Assembly: GCA_033856515.1 (NCBI GenBank)
Contig: JAWVEY010000020.1
Coordinates: forward strand, 62,001-126,000
Source of the DNA: JALZKA01 sp033856515
GTDB lineage: Bacteria; Actinomycetota; Thermoleophilia; Solirubrobacterales; 70-9
Length of the DNA stretch: 64,000 nt
Direction: 5' to 3'
Both the position numbers and the translations under genes were made by a program. How positions within the stretch are numbered: position 1 is the stretch's first letter; every line of letters begins with the position of its first letter. This document shows, one piece after another, positions 7,627-16,364 of this stretch. The notes under the pieces were generated by a model. That model had not been told where the DNA came from, did not search any database, and saw nothing but the letters and a program-made list of their open reading frames with translations.

Positions 7627-10269
7627 TCAGTCGTCGGAAGGGTCTGAATCGCCGTCGGCGTCCGAGTCATCGCCAGCTTCCTCACCCTGGTCGACTCCGG
7701 AACCGTCGGCGTCGTCACCATCGTCGGAGCTGTCCTCGATCACATCAGCGCTCTCGCTGGACGAGTCCTCGACCGCATCAGCGCCCTCGTCATCCGGCGC
7801 CTCCGCGTCGAGCACTTCGCGCTCCGGCTTGTTGCCGTTCCCCTTGGGCTTGCTCCCGCCCCCGCCGCCGCCCTTCTTGCGGCGCCGCTTGCGTCCGGAC
7901 CCGGGCTTCGGGAAGTTTCTGAGCAGCTCGCGCGCGACGGCCGATGGCTTCCGGGCCATGCGCATGCGCGCGCCGCGGAGCACCTCTTCGGCCTCAGGCG
8001 TATGGGCGACCGCAGCGGCGAGGAGCGCAACGGCGAGGCGGCGGTCCTGCTGGCGTGCCGCGGTGACCAGGCGCCGGGCGTTGCGACCGTGGGCTCGGCC
8101 CGATGAGTTGACGAAGAGGCCTAGGAGGCGCTTGGTCTCGGGCCAGCGCTGGACCGCGTACTGCTCGTGGAGCTCGCGGGTGGTCTCGGCGAGGCGCCAC
8201 ACCCAGGCCTGAGCCTGGTCTCGGCGGCCGATGCGGCGCTCGGCGAGCGCCTGAAGAAGAAGCTTGGCCCCGGCGCGACGGTCCTCGCGGCTCCAGGTGG
8301 TAACGATGTCGACGCAGTCGTCGAACGCCTCGGCGTCTCGGAGCGCGGCGACCTCGGCCATCGCCTTCAGGCGGAGCTGGTGGTTGCGGTTGCGCTGGAC
8401 GCAAGTGAGGAGGAAGCGGCGGCGGAGCTCCTTCGCCTCGTCGTGCTGGATCATCGCCTTGGCGCGGCGCCATTGGTTCGACGTCACCTTGGAACCGGCC
8501 AGAGCGGCCCATGCGTGCTGCTCGGAGTAGTTCAGGTTCTCGACAGCGATCCGCCAGAGCTCGCGCTCGAGGACCGCGACGCGGCGCTCGGGGTCGGCCG
8601 AGACGGGGACGATCCGCCGCTCGACGCGGACACGACGGCCGCGGCCGCGGCGGACGGGGCCGACGACGATCGCGCCGCCGCGATAGACGTCGCGGTCGAG
8701 CAAGGAGTGGAGAGTGATGATCGCCTCGTCCGAAGTGGTTGCGGGGTGCACCAGGTCGATGACGAGCCCTGCCTCCTTGCCGGGAGCGCGGCGCGTCACG
8801 CGGCCCACGCGCTGCTGGTAGATGCGGCGCGAGGCGGTGGGCGCGAGGTGCATGCAGATCGTCGCGCGCGGCGAGTTCCAGCCCTCGGCCAGGAGCATGG
8901 CGTTGCAGAGCACGTCGACGTCCCCGCGCTCGAAGGCCGCCAGGATCTCGGCCAGCTCGCGCTTGTTGGTCTCGCCCGAGACGGCGCGTGCGTTGATGCC
9001 GACGTCGCGCATCGCGGCGGCGACGTTGGTCGCGTGCTTGACGCCCGCGGTGTAGAGGACCCCGGGCACCTTGGAAAACCGTGCTTTGTAGAGGTCGGCA
9101 ATCGCCGCGTTGAACGGACCCTGGTCAAGGAGCTTCGCGAGTTCTTCCTGGTCGAAGTCCTGATCCACCTCGCCGCGGCGTAGCGGCACCTTCGCGAGCG
9201 AGCGCACGCCTGGGCCAGGCGGGATGCGGATGCAGCGAAGCGGCGCGATCACGCCGCGGCGCGCGGCCTGAGCGAGATCGAAGCGCGAAGTCTGCGTCGG
9301 GAAGAGGTCGGCGACGTGGCGGGCGATCAGCGCACCGGTCGCGGTCATGCCGATGAAGACGGGGCCGTCCATCTGGCGGATGCAGGCACTGGTCTTCTCG
9401 CCGAGCGCGGTGTGGGCCTCGTCGCAGATCACGATCGCGTAGGCGTCCGAGATCTCCTTCGAGTTGCGGACGAACCACTGGTAGGTCTCGACCGTGACAG
9501 GACCGTCGGCGCGGTCGTCCTTGCCGAGGAGCGGCGGTGAGAGACGGTCCTTGTAGCCGCGGTCGGAGATCTCGCCGATGAACTGATCGACGAGGTTCCG
9601 GCGGTGGGTGAGGATCAGGATGCCGCCGGTCCGAGACGACTCGACGAAACCGACGGCCGCGACGGTCTTGCCGGCGCCCGTCGCGTGTTCGAACCAGAAG
9701 CGCCTGGACGCGCCGGGGTCCTCCGGCGCTTCGGAGACCACTTCTTCGTCGTCCTCGTCCGGCTCGTCGGCCCAGTCCTGAGGCTCCTCGTCGGGCTCGA
9801 GCTCCTCGTCGAGCTCCTCATCGTCCTCGCCGGCGCCGTTCTCGGAAATCTTGTCTTCGGCGGCCGGGGCGCTCGCGCCGTTCGAGCCGTTGCCGTTGCC
9901 ATTACCGTTGAGCGCACCGTCTTCGATCTCGGTGACGAGCGCGGCCAGCGTCCCCGAGAGCGCGTCGACCTGGTGGTCGTTGAGCTCAGCGCCGTCGAGG
10001 AGCGTGGGCGGCTCCATCTCCAGGATGCGCTCCAGGCCGAGCATCAACGAGTAGTGCCGCCGCCATTCGGTTGAAGGCTCCTCGTGGCCCGCCTCGATCT
10101 CCGCCAGCGCGTCGTCGACGGCGCGCCGGCGCGCGGTTCCGGGCGCCAGGTCCTCGACCGTCTCACCTTCGAGCAGGATCGGTTCCCGCGCGAACTCCTG
10201 AGCTCGCTCGAGCTCCGATTCCGTTGGGATGCTGACCGCGCTAGCGGCCACTTCGGTGGTGTTTGCCAA
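7627..10269 (-). CDS. Superfamily 2 DEAD/DEAH-box helicase with acidic insert and tail
   Basis: Predicted ATP-dependent nucleic-acid translocase of 880 residues. The TTG at 10269 is chosen because the frame above it overlaps the divergent promoter region. Motif I HATGAGKT is near residue 196, motif II CDEAH near 281, motif III GMTATGA follows, and motif VI QQRVGRVTRR is near 488. Before motif I lies a long low-complexity stretch, NGNGNGNGSNG then runs of Asp/Glu; the C-terminus is Lys/Arg/Gly-rich and then ends in about 60 Asp/Ser/Glu residues. The core resembles RadD/XPB-like helicases, but I cannot assign a pathway. No nuclease or methylase partner is adjacent. Confidence 0.8.
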   Translation of the reverse strand: MANTTEVAASAVSIPTESELERAQEFAREPILLEGETVEDLAPGTARRRAVDDALAEIEAGHEEPSTEWRRHYSLMLGLERILEMEPPTLLDGAELNDHQVDALSGTLAALVTEIEDGALNGNGNGNGSNGASAPAAEDKISENGAGEDDEELDEELEPDEEPQDWADEPDEDDEEVVSEAPEDPGASRRFWFEHATGAGKTVAAVGFVESSRTGGILILTHRRNLVDQFIGEISDRGYKDRLSPPLLGKDDRADGPVTVETYQWFVRNSKEISDAYAIVICDEAHTALGEKTSACIRQMDGPVFIGMTATGALIARHVADLFPTQTSRFDLAQAARRGVIAPLRCIRIPPGPGVRSLAKVPLRRGEVDQDFDQEELAKLLDQGPFNAAIADLYKARFSKVPGVLYTAGVKHATNVAAAMRDVGINARAVSGETNKRELAEILAAFERGDVDVLCNAMLLAEGWNSPRATICMHLAPTASRRIYQQRVGRVTRRAPGKEAGLVIDLVHPATTSDEAIITLHSLLDRDVYRGGAIVVGPVRRGRGRRVRVERRIVPVSADPERRVAVLERELWRIAVENLNYSEQHAWAALAGSKVTSNQWRRAKAMIQHDEAKELRRRFLLTCVQRNRNHQLRLKAMAEVAALRDAEAFDDCVDIVTTWSREDRRAGAKLLLQALAERRIGRRDQAQAWVWRLAETTRELHEQYAVQRWPETKRLLGLFVNSSGRAHGRNARRLVTAARQQDRRLAVALLAAAVAHTPEAEEVLRGARMRMARKPSAVARELLRNFPKPGSGRKRRRKKGGGGGGSKPKGNGNKPEREVLDAEAPDDEGADAVEDSSSESADVIEDSSDDGDDADGSGVDQGEEAGDDSDADGDSDPSDD

Positions 10270-10435
10270 GGTGAGGCTTTCTCGAAAGGGACTCGCCCGA
10301 GACGTCCAAAACGCCGTGGCGAGCGATGTAAGCTCGATGGAGGCGGCCGGCGTGGCTTTCCCCCTACATGCCTGGCCGGAGCCCCCGCGGTCCCAAACGC
10401 GGGATCCACCCAAAAGTACCAGCCTCAAGGGTCAA

Positions 10436-11059
10436 ATGTCTTCTATTGGCGCGAATTGCAGGAATGTCGTAGCCGTGACTGCGGTCGCGGTGGTCGCTGT
10501 CCTTGGCGTGGGCTGCGGTGGCGGCGAGCCGGACACCGTCGACCCCGGAAGCGCCAACCCGGACTCCGCTCTCACCCCGGAGGAGGCGGCGGCGCCCGCC
10601 AAGAAGGCGCCGCCCGAGCTCGTCGCGATTCGGGACGAGGCGAACGAGATCCTCGACGAGGGAACCGAGGGCTACGAGGCGCGCATCGCCGAGCTCGAGG
10701 GCACCCCTGTCGTCGTCAACAACTGGGCGTCGTGGTGCGGGCCCTGCCGCGAGGAGATCCCCTACTTCCAAAAGCAGGCGATCGAGCGCGGCGACGAGGT
10801 CGCCTTTCTTGGACTGCTTTCGGGCGACGGGCCGGACACCGGCGCGACGTTCATGGACGAGTTCCCTATGCCCTATCCGAGCTTCCTCGATTCAGACTCT
10901 GAAATCGCCGAGGACTTGAACTTGCGAGGGCTCCCCAACACCGTCTTCTACGACTCCTCCGGGGAAATCGTCTTCACGAAGTACGGGCCTTACACCGACC
11001 TCGATACCGCCAGCGCGGAGGAGCAGCTCGCCGCCGACATCGAGGAGTACGCCCAGTAA
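10436..11059 (+). CDS. TlpA/ResA-like thioredoxin-fold protein, membrane-anchored
   Basis: Extracytoplasmic thiol-disulfide oxidoreductase of 207 residues. An N-terminal hydrophobic segment (VVAVTAVAVVAVLGVGC) followed by GGGEPD could be a lipoprotein signal, although LGVGC is an imperfect lipobox. The thioredoxin domain has WASWCGPCREEIPYF, the CGPC redox motif, and a cis-Pro region in LRGLPNTVFYD. Such proteins reduce apocytochrome c cysteines (ResA/CcmG role), which would fit the ccm genes 8 kb away, but other partners are possible. Transcribed away from the helicase; a small membrane protein gene follows after 2 bases. Confidence 0.85.
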   Translation: MSSIGANCRNVVAVTAVAVVAVLGVGCGGGEPDTVDPGSANPDSALTPEEAAAPAKKAPPELVAIRDEANEILDEGTEGYEARIAELEGTPVVVNNWASWCGPCREEIPYFQKQAIERGDEVAFLGLLSGDGPDTGATFMDEFPMPYPSFLDSDSEIAEDLNLRGLPNTVFYDSSGEIVFTKYGPYTDLDTASAEEQLAADIEEYAQ

Positions 11060-11061
11060 TC

Positions 11062-11469
11062 ATGGGAAGCGTGGGCAATGCAATTTGGAGCGTGCTGCGG
11101 TGGCCTCTCGCAGGCCTTGCCGTGATCATCTTTGGCGCTGGTGTGCCCTACCTGTGGGTCTGGATCGGCTCGCAGCTTCAAGGCGGAACGGCACCGTCCT
11201 TCAGCGGGCTCGGGGTCGCGCTCTTCGGAATCATCATCTCCTACGGGTTCATGGCGTATCTCTTGGCTTGGATCAAGGCGATCGTCACGCACGACGAGGG
11301 AAAGCCGGTCCGCCATGACTGGAACCGCAGCCTCTCGGCCGAGCGGCGCACAGGGCCCGACACCCACCCGATCGAGGACATCGTGATCACGGCGACGATC
11401 CTCGTGGGAATCGTCTGCACCGCCTGGTTCCTGATGTTCGGCTCGCCGGGCGTTCCCGTAGCCCCCTGA
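11062..11469 (+). CDS. Small membrane protein of unknown function
   Basis: 135 residues with three hydrophobic stretches: about 13-35 (PLAGLAVIIFGAGVPYLWVWI), 47-70 (GLGVALFGIIISYGFMAYLLAW) and 106-127 (DIVITATILVGIVCTAWFLMF). A charged loop containing HDEGKPVRHDWNRSLSAERR lies between the second and third. It starts two bases after the thioredoxin-like gene, so the two are probably co-transcribed. I do not recognise a family. Confidence 0.75.
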   Translation: MGSVGNAIWSVLRWPLAGLAVIIFGAGVPYLWVWIGSQLQGGTAPSFSGLGVALFGIIISYGFMAYLLAWIKAIVTHDEGKPVRHDWNRSLSAERRTGPDTHPIEDIVITATILVGIVCTAWFLMFGSPGVPVAP

Positions 11470-11479
11470 CCTCCTCAGC

Positions 11480-11485
11480 GATAAT
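11480..11485 (+). promoter_or_regulatory. -10 element of the nfeD-like gene
   Basis: GATAAT lies 6 bases before the GTG at 11492, and no ribosome binding site intervenes. This is consistent with a transcript starting at or next to the start codon. Confidence 0.55.
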
Positions 11486-11491
11486 TGACGG

Positions 11492-12802
11492 GTGAGGTTC
11501 TGGATCTCCATCACGGCGATCGTGTTGGGCCTCTTTCTGGCTGGGGTCTCGTTTGCTCAGGGCACGGGCGAGGCGGTGTCCATCGAGCTGTCCGGGTCGA
11601 TCGATCCCGCGACCGAGGCTTGGATGGGGCGGGCGCTCGAGGACGCCGCTGACGACGCGGCCGAGCTCGTGATCGTCCGGCTCGACACGCCCGGCGGCCT
11701 CGACACCTCGATGCGCGAGATCGTCAAGGACATCATCGCCGCGCCAATGCCCGTTGTCGTCTACGTCTCGCCCAACGGCGCCCGCGCGGCGTCGGCGGGC
11801 CTCTTCATCACGCAGTCAGCCGATGTGGCCGCGATGGCGCCGCAGACCAACATCGGCTCCGCGTCACCGATCACGATCGGCGGCGCGGACATCGGCGAAG
11901 TCCTGGGCACGAAGATCGAGAACGACGCCGCCGCCTACGTCCGCGCGCTCACCGCCGAGCACGGGCGAAATCCCGAACTGGCAGAGGAGATGGTCCGCGA
12001 CGCGACCAACGTCACCGCCGCCGAAGCCCTCGAGGCGGGGTTGATCGACATCGTCGCCGCGAATACCGATGACCTCCTGGAGCAGCTCAACGGCTTCGAG
12101 GTCGAGGGGCCGAAGGCGACGACGCTCGACACCGAGGGACTCGTGGTGGACGAGCGCGACATGCCCTTCCAGTACGAGCTCCTGCAGATCATCGTCAACC
12201 CGAACGTCGCCTTCCTCCTGATCCTCGCGGGCATCGTCGGGCTCCTGGTCGAGATCTTCAGCCCGGGGCTCATCGTGCCGGGGGCAACCGGGCTGATCGC
12301 GCTAATAGTCGGCCTGTTCGCCTCGTCCCAGCTTCCCGTGACGGCAGCCGGCGTGGTGCTCCTCATCCTCGGCGTCGCCCTTCTAATCGCCGAGACGCAG
12401 CTTCCGACCGCGGGCATCATGGGCGTCCTCGGCGTCGTCTCGCTCGCGATATCGGGGCTCCTCCTCTTCGACACCAACGAAGACTTTGAAGTCTCGGCGC
12501 CGCTGGTGATCGGCATCGCCGTCGTCTTCGGCGCCGCGATCATCTGGGTCGGGCGCAAGGTGATGGAGGCTCGCCGCGGCAAGGTCCACACGGGCTACGA
12601 GGAGCTCATAGGCGCCGAGGGAGATGTGCGCGTGCCAGTTGATCCCATCGGCCAGATCTTTGTCCAGGGCGCGCTTTGGCGCGCTGAGCGGGCGGATGAC
12701 GGAGAGGCGATCCCAAGCGGCGATAGAGTGCGAGTCGAAGCGGTCGAGGGCCTGACGCTCAAGGTCCGCCCGGTCGATTCAAGCCCCGAGACCCCGACGT
12801 AA
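11492..12802 (+). CDS. nfeD: Long-form NfeD membrane serine protease (ClpP class)
   Basis: Membrane-bound protease of the stomatin-operon-partner type. The 436 residues comprise a signal/anchor (1-22), a ClpP-like protease domain, four membrane segments (about 225-350) and a C-terminal OB-fold NfeD domain. In the protease, Ser101 in RAASAGLFI and Lys141 in LGTKIENDA match the Ser/Lys dyad spacing of the archaeal homologue. The slipin gene follows after 13 bases; in known pairs the protease acts with, or on, the stomatin. GTG start is set by a -10 element 6 bases upstream. Likely role: membrane-domain quality control. Confidence 0.9.
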   Translation: MRFWISITAIVLGLFLAGVSFAQGTGEAVSIELSGSIDPATEAWMGRALEDAADDAAELVIVRLDTPGGLDTSMREIVKDIIAAPMPVVVYVSPNGARAASAGLFITQSADVAAMAPQTNIGSASPITIGGADIGEVLGTKIENDAAAYVRALTAEHGRNPELAEEMVRDATNVTAAEALEAGLIDIVAANTDDLLEQLNGFEVEGPKATTLDTEGLVVDERDMPFQYELLQIIVNPNVAFLLILAGIVGLLVEIFSPGLIVPGATGLIALIVGLFASSQLPVTAAGVVLLILGVALLIAETQLPTAGIMGVLGVVSLAISGLLLFDTNEDFEVSAPLVIGIAVVFGAAIIWVGRKVMEARRGKVHTGYEELIGAEGDVRVPVDPIGQIFVQGALWRAERADDGEAIPSGDRVRVEAVEGLTLKVRPVDSSPETPT

Positions 12803-12815
12803 AGGAGCAGGTTCT

Positions 12816-13700
12816 TTGTCAGCAGGACTCGTAGTTGCAGCGCTAGTCGGGGTAGTCCTGCTGATCATCCTCGCCGCGGCGGTGCGAATCCTCCGCGAGT
12901 ACGAGCGTGGGGTCATCTTCCGATTGGGCCGCCTTATCGCCCTGAAGGGACCGGGTCTCATCCTCCTCATCCCGTTCATCGACCAGATGGTCCGGGTCGA
13001 TCTTCGAACCATCACGCTGAACGTGCCGCCGCAGGAGATCATCACCAAGGACAACGTGACAGTCCGGGTGAACGCCGTTGCCTACTTCCGCGTCGTCGAT
13101 CCGAACAAGGCCATCACGGAGGTCGAGAACTACCTCCTCGCCACTTCGCAGATCTCCCAGACCACGCTTCGCTCGGTGCTCGGCAAGGCAGAGCTCGACT
13201 CTCTCCTCTCTGAGCGCGAGCGCCTCAACATCGAGCTCCAGCAGATCATCGACGAGCAGACGGAGCCGTGGGGCGTCAAGGTCTCGACCGTCGAGGTCAA
13301 GGACGTCGAGCTGCCGACCGAGATGCAGCGCGCGATCGCCCGCCAGGCCGAGGCCGAGCGTGAGCGCCGCGCCAAGGTCATCTCTGCCGATGGCGAGTTC
13401 CAGGCGTCCGCCAAGCTGAGCCAGGCGGCGGATGTCATGAGCAGGAACCCGACGACCCTCCAGCTTCGCTACCTGCAGACGCTCCTGGAGATGGGCGTGA
13501 ACCAGAACACGACGATCGTCTTCCCGCTCCCGATCGACCTGCTCCATGCGTTCGTGCGCAAAGACGGGGAGCAGCCGCCCGTTGCGCCGCCCATCGACCC
13601 CGCTCACATGCCGCCGCCGATCCGCCCAGAGGATGTGCCCCCGCCCGACCTGAGCCAGCTCGAGGACGCGGATCCGGACGAGCCACCTCCGTCCCAGTAG
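12816..13700 (+). CDS. Slipin (stomatin/prohibitin-family SPFH protein)
   Basis: 294-residue membrane-associated SPFH protein. One N-terminal hydrophobic hairpin (3-25) is followed by the SPFH/band 7 domain with EYERGVIFRLGRL, the RTITLNVPPQEIITKDNV segment and coiled-coil IARQAEAERERRAKVISADGE. The C-terminus is Pro-rich (EQPPVAPPIDPAHMPPP) and absent from short homologues. The start is TTG 12816, supported by AAGGAG at 12803-12808 eight bases upstream. It lies 13 bases behind the NfeD protease, the classic nfeD-slipin operon. Confidence 0.92.
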   Translation: MSAGLVVAALVGVVLLIILAAAVRILREYERGVIFRLGRLIALKGPGLILLIPFIDQMVRVDLRTITLNVPPQEIITKDNVTVRVNAVAYFRVVDPNKAITEVENYLLATSQISQTTLRSVLGKAELDSLLSERERLNIELQQIIDEQTEPWGVKVSTVEVKDVELPTEMQRAIARQAEAERERRAKVISADGEFQASAKLSQAADVMSRNPTTLQLRYLQTLLEMGVNQNTTIVFPLPIDLLHAFVRKDGEQPPVAPPIDPAHMPPPIRPEDVPPPDLSQLEDADPDEPPPSQ

Positions 13701-13704
13701 AGCT

Positions 13705-14745
13705 CTGACCGCTCCCGAAATACGCATCGATCAGCTCACGGGGCTGCGAGTCGTGCTCGCGCCCGGGAGGGCCGAGCGCCCCGATGCCTTTTCGCCCACC
13801 GTCGCCGAATCGAACCCCGATGCTGCCGAGAAGTGCCCGTTTTGCGAGGGGCGGGAGGACCGCACACCTCCCGAGGTTTGGGCGGACCGCCCCGGCGGCG
13901 AGGCGGACACGTCCGGCTGGCGGGTTCGCTCGGTCCCGAACCTCTACCCGGTCCTCGGCGGCGGGGACGGCGACACCGACAGCGGCGGCTTCTCCAGCCC
14001 GGCCGATCCCCTGGCGGACTCGCAGCGGACCGCCGAGGTCGGGCTCTTCGGATCGCAGCCGGCCGAAGGCTCGCATGAGGTGATCGTGAACACGCCCCGG
14101 CACGAGACGTCGATGTCGGCGCTTTCGGCCGAGGAGCTAGACGTCGCGGTTGCGGGCTGGCGCGAGCGCATGCGTGCCGTCGCCGCCGAGTCCGCCTACG
14201 TGCACCTGATCGTCAATGAGGGCCCCGCCGCGGGCGCGTCGCTCGAGCACACGCACGCGCAGCTCTACGGCCTGCGCTTCGTCCCTGCCGAGATCGCGCG
14301 CGAGCGCGAGCGCTCGTCCGCGTATCACCAGCGCACGATGGGCGGCCACCTCCTGGGCGACGTCGCGATAGAGGAGGTGCGCCGCCAGGAGCGCATGGTC
14401 ACGATCGACGACGAGGCGATCCTGATCTGCCCGTGGGCTTCGCGGTCGCCGTTCGAGCTCCGCATCGTTCCCCGCAACCCGGCGCCCTCGTTCGAGGCCG
14501 AGGGCCAGGGCGGCGCCGCGATGATCGGCACCGCGCTACGGGCACTCGCCGGCGTGTTCGGGACCCTGCCCCAGTTCAACCTCTGGATCCGCACCGCCCC
14601 GAGCGGCGCCGAGGAGTTCTCCTGGCACATCGACATCGTCCCGCGGCTGACGATCCGAGCCGGGTTCGAGCTCGGAACCGGCGTCGACATCTCGACGTAC
14701 GCGCCCGAGCGCGCGGCGTCTGACCTGCGCGAAGCGCTCGGCTAG
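13705..14745 (+). CDS. galT: Galactose-1-phosphate uridylyltransferase-like nucleotidyltransferase
   Basis: HIT-superfamily nucleotidyl/uridylyltransferase of 346 residues. The conserved family N-terminus (EIRIDQLTGLRVVLAPGRAERP) lies mostly upstream of the first GTG (13753), so translation must begin earlier. The only candidate in frame after the slipin stop is CTG at 13705, giving MTAPEIRID. A zinc-site-like CPFCEGRED and the active-site LEHTHAQLYG (HxHxQ, with the nucleophilic His) are present. The 346-residue length is normal for GalT. No galK or galE is adjacent, so a related substrate, such as ADP-sugar or diadenosine nucleotides, is possible. Confidence 0.8.
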   Translation: MTAPEIRIDQLTGLRVVLAPGRAERPDAFSPTVAESNPDAAEKCPFCEGREDRTPPEVWADRPGGEADTSGWRVRSVPNLYPVLGGGDGDTDSGGFSSPADPLADSQRTAEVGLFGSQPAEGSHEVIVNTPRHETSMSALSAEELDVAVAGWRERMRAVAAESAYVHLIVNEGPAAGASLEHTHAQLYGLRFVPAEIARERERSSAYHQRTMGGHLLGDVAIEEVRRQERMVTIDDEAILICPWASRSPFELRIVPRNPAPSFEAEGQGGAAMIGTALRALAGVFGTLPQFNLWIRTAPSGAEEFSWHIDIVPRLTIRAGFELGTGVDISTYAPERAASDLREALG

Positions 14746-14755
14746 CCGCCCAGAG

Positions 14756-15466
14756 CTACATGAAGGCGAGCGTCCACTTCTTCGACTTGCCGATCTTGCA
14801 CCCGGGCGCCCTCCCGGTCTTTGCCCTGTAGGTGCCTTCGAGCAGATCGTCCCGTTCGATCTGCCATCTGCCGCTCTCGTTGGCCTCCGTGGAGTCGACG
14901 GGGCCGGGGGCGGGGCCGCCCTTGCGAACGATCTTTACCTCCCGGCCGTCTACGCAGTCGGGATTTGACGAGCGCACCCTGCCCTTGAACGTTCCTGGCG
15001 TGTTCGCGCGCCGCGCCTTCTCGCAGGTTCCGAACTTGCACTCCATCTTCATGCGGAGCTTGGTGGGAGCCTTCTCGCCGGCCCGCATGGGGAACGGCGT
15101 CGTCGGCGAGCGATCGAAGAGGCAGGTGTGCTTGTGGTCGCCGCGCTTTATGACCTTCTCGCCGACCTCGGCGAAATAGTGGTTCCCGACGAACTCAAAC
15201 TTCCACCGGCCATTTTCATCGGACCGGTCGCGGCCGACCTCCATGGGGTCTTGCCCAGCCTCTTGGGCATAGAGGATTACGAGCCTCTTCTTGGTGCAGT
15301 CGTCAGAGTCGGACTTCACTCTGCCCTTGAACCTGGCGCCCTTGTCCTTGATCGTGAGCGTCGTGGGGAATTCCCTGTTGTGCGCGCCGGCTGCCGCCGG
15401 CACTACCGCCCCCGCGACCGCGAAGCAAGCGATGCTCAACAGGATCTTGTGTCGATATCTGCTCAC
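14756..15466 (-). CDS. Secreted protein with two internal repeats
   Basis: 236 residues, exported through a signal peptide (VPAAAGA-H). Two copies of a roughly 50-residue unit are visible: the first has ARFKGRVKSDSDDC...KRLVIL...ENGRWKFE, the second GTFKGRVRSSNPDC...REVKIV...ESGRWQIE. Each has a conserved FKGRV, one Cys and GRW, suggesting two beta-sandwich (carboxypeptidase-regulatory or Ig-like) domains. The first insert region adds four Cys that may pair. GGAGG lies upstream of the GTG start. Function unknown; the repeat pattern suggests a cell-surface or carbohydrate-related role, which is only inference. Confidence 0.75.
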   Translation of the reverse strand: MSRYRHKILLSIACFAVAGAVVPAAAGAHNREFPTTLTIKDKGARFKGRVKSDSDDCTKKRLVILYAQEAGQDPMEVGRDRSDENGRWKFEFVGNHYFAEVGEKVIKRGDHKHTCLFDRSPTTPFPMRAGEKAPTKLRMKMECKFGTCEKARRANTPGTFKGRVRSSNPDCVDGREVKIVRKGGPAPGPVDSTEANESGRWQIERDDLLEGTYRAKTGRAPGCKIGKSKKWTLAFM

Positions 15467-15585
15467 GAATCCCCTCCGATCGATAGTCCGATCGACATCC
15501 TGATCAAGCTCGATCTCATCGCTTCCCCTCCGGTCGACCCGCTCTCCGTTTCAGCGTACGTTGCCTCACTAGGGTTGTCAACGCA

Positions 15586-16260
15586 ATGAGCCCACCCAGT
15601 TCCCGCCCCTTCCCCCGATTTATCGCCGACGCCGCGCAGGACGCCGAGCCTTCGGGCCGCTGGGCCGAGCGGCTGACCACCCACTTCACCGAGGCTTGCG
15701 AGCCGCTCACCGCCGATGCCGGCTCGGCGCTCAACCCCGAGACCCTGCGCTGGTTTCCCGAGCGCGGCTGGGGCGGCCGGGTCTACGTCCCGGTCACGGG
15801 CCGCGCCCAGGAGCCGTCCGTGCCATCCGACGCGCCCGAGGGGTCGGAGCCGGTGCTGATCGAGTACTACGGCTGGGTCTCGTTCGTGCGGCCCGAAGGC
15901 GACGAGCCCGATGACTTCACTGCCAAGGCCGAGTTCACCGACGTCACGGTCGAGGACAGCCCCGAGTGGGAGATCGACCTCTCCGACGACGTGATCGGCC
16001 CGTGGCGCTCCGAGGCGGGCCGCGGCGGCGACGTGACCCTCGTCTGGGGCCTGCCGATGGTTCGCGGCGCGGTCGCAGCAACGGCCGAGCTCGATGGCGA
16101 AGTAGTCGACCAGTGCCCCGTCCGCGACGGCCGCTTCACCCTGGTCGCCGTTGATGCCGTCCACGGCTTCGACGACTCGGACGTCTACCTCACCGTGAAG
16201 CTCTGGGACCGCCGCCTTGCTCAGGTGGCCGCCGAGAGCCTCTACGACGAAGCCGAGTGA
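15586..16260 (+). CDS. Conserved cytoplasmic protein of unknown function
   Basis: 224-residue acidic protein without signal or membrane segments. It contains NPETLRWFPERGWGGRVYVPVTG, EPVLIEYYGWVSFVRPEGDEPDDF and a C-terminal beta-rich half (DVIGPWRSEAGRGGDVTLVWGLPMVRG as scattered strands). A TAGGGT hexamer sits 10 bases before the ATG. The frame is free of stops and has the codon preference of its neighbours. I do not recognise a family. It precedes the tRNA gene by 27 bases. Confidence 0.7.
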   Translation: MSPPSSRPFPRFIADAAQDAEPSGRWAERLTTHFTEACEPLTADAGSALNPETLRWFPERGWGGRVYVPVTGRAQEPSVPSDAPEGSEPVLIEYYGWVSFVRPEGDEPDDFTAKAEFTDVTVEDSPEWEIDLSDDVIGPWRSEAGRGGDVTLVWGLPMVRGAVAATAELDGEVVDQCPVRDGRFTLVAVDAVHGFDDSDVYLTVKLWDRRLAQVAAESLYDEAE

Positions 16261-16273
16261 CGGCGCCGGGCCG

Positions 16274-16279
16274 TACTCT
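16274..16279 (+). promoter_or_regulatory. -10 element of the tRNA-Arg/lipoprotein unit
   Basis: TACTCT lies 8 bases before the first base of the tRNA, placing transcription start at about the mature 5' end. No clear -35 hexamer is seen at the expected distance. Confidence 0.45.
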
Positions 16280-16287
16280 GGCCGAAG

Positions 16288-16361
<74 letters not shown>

Positions 16362-16364
16362 TTC

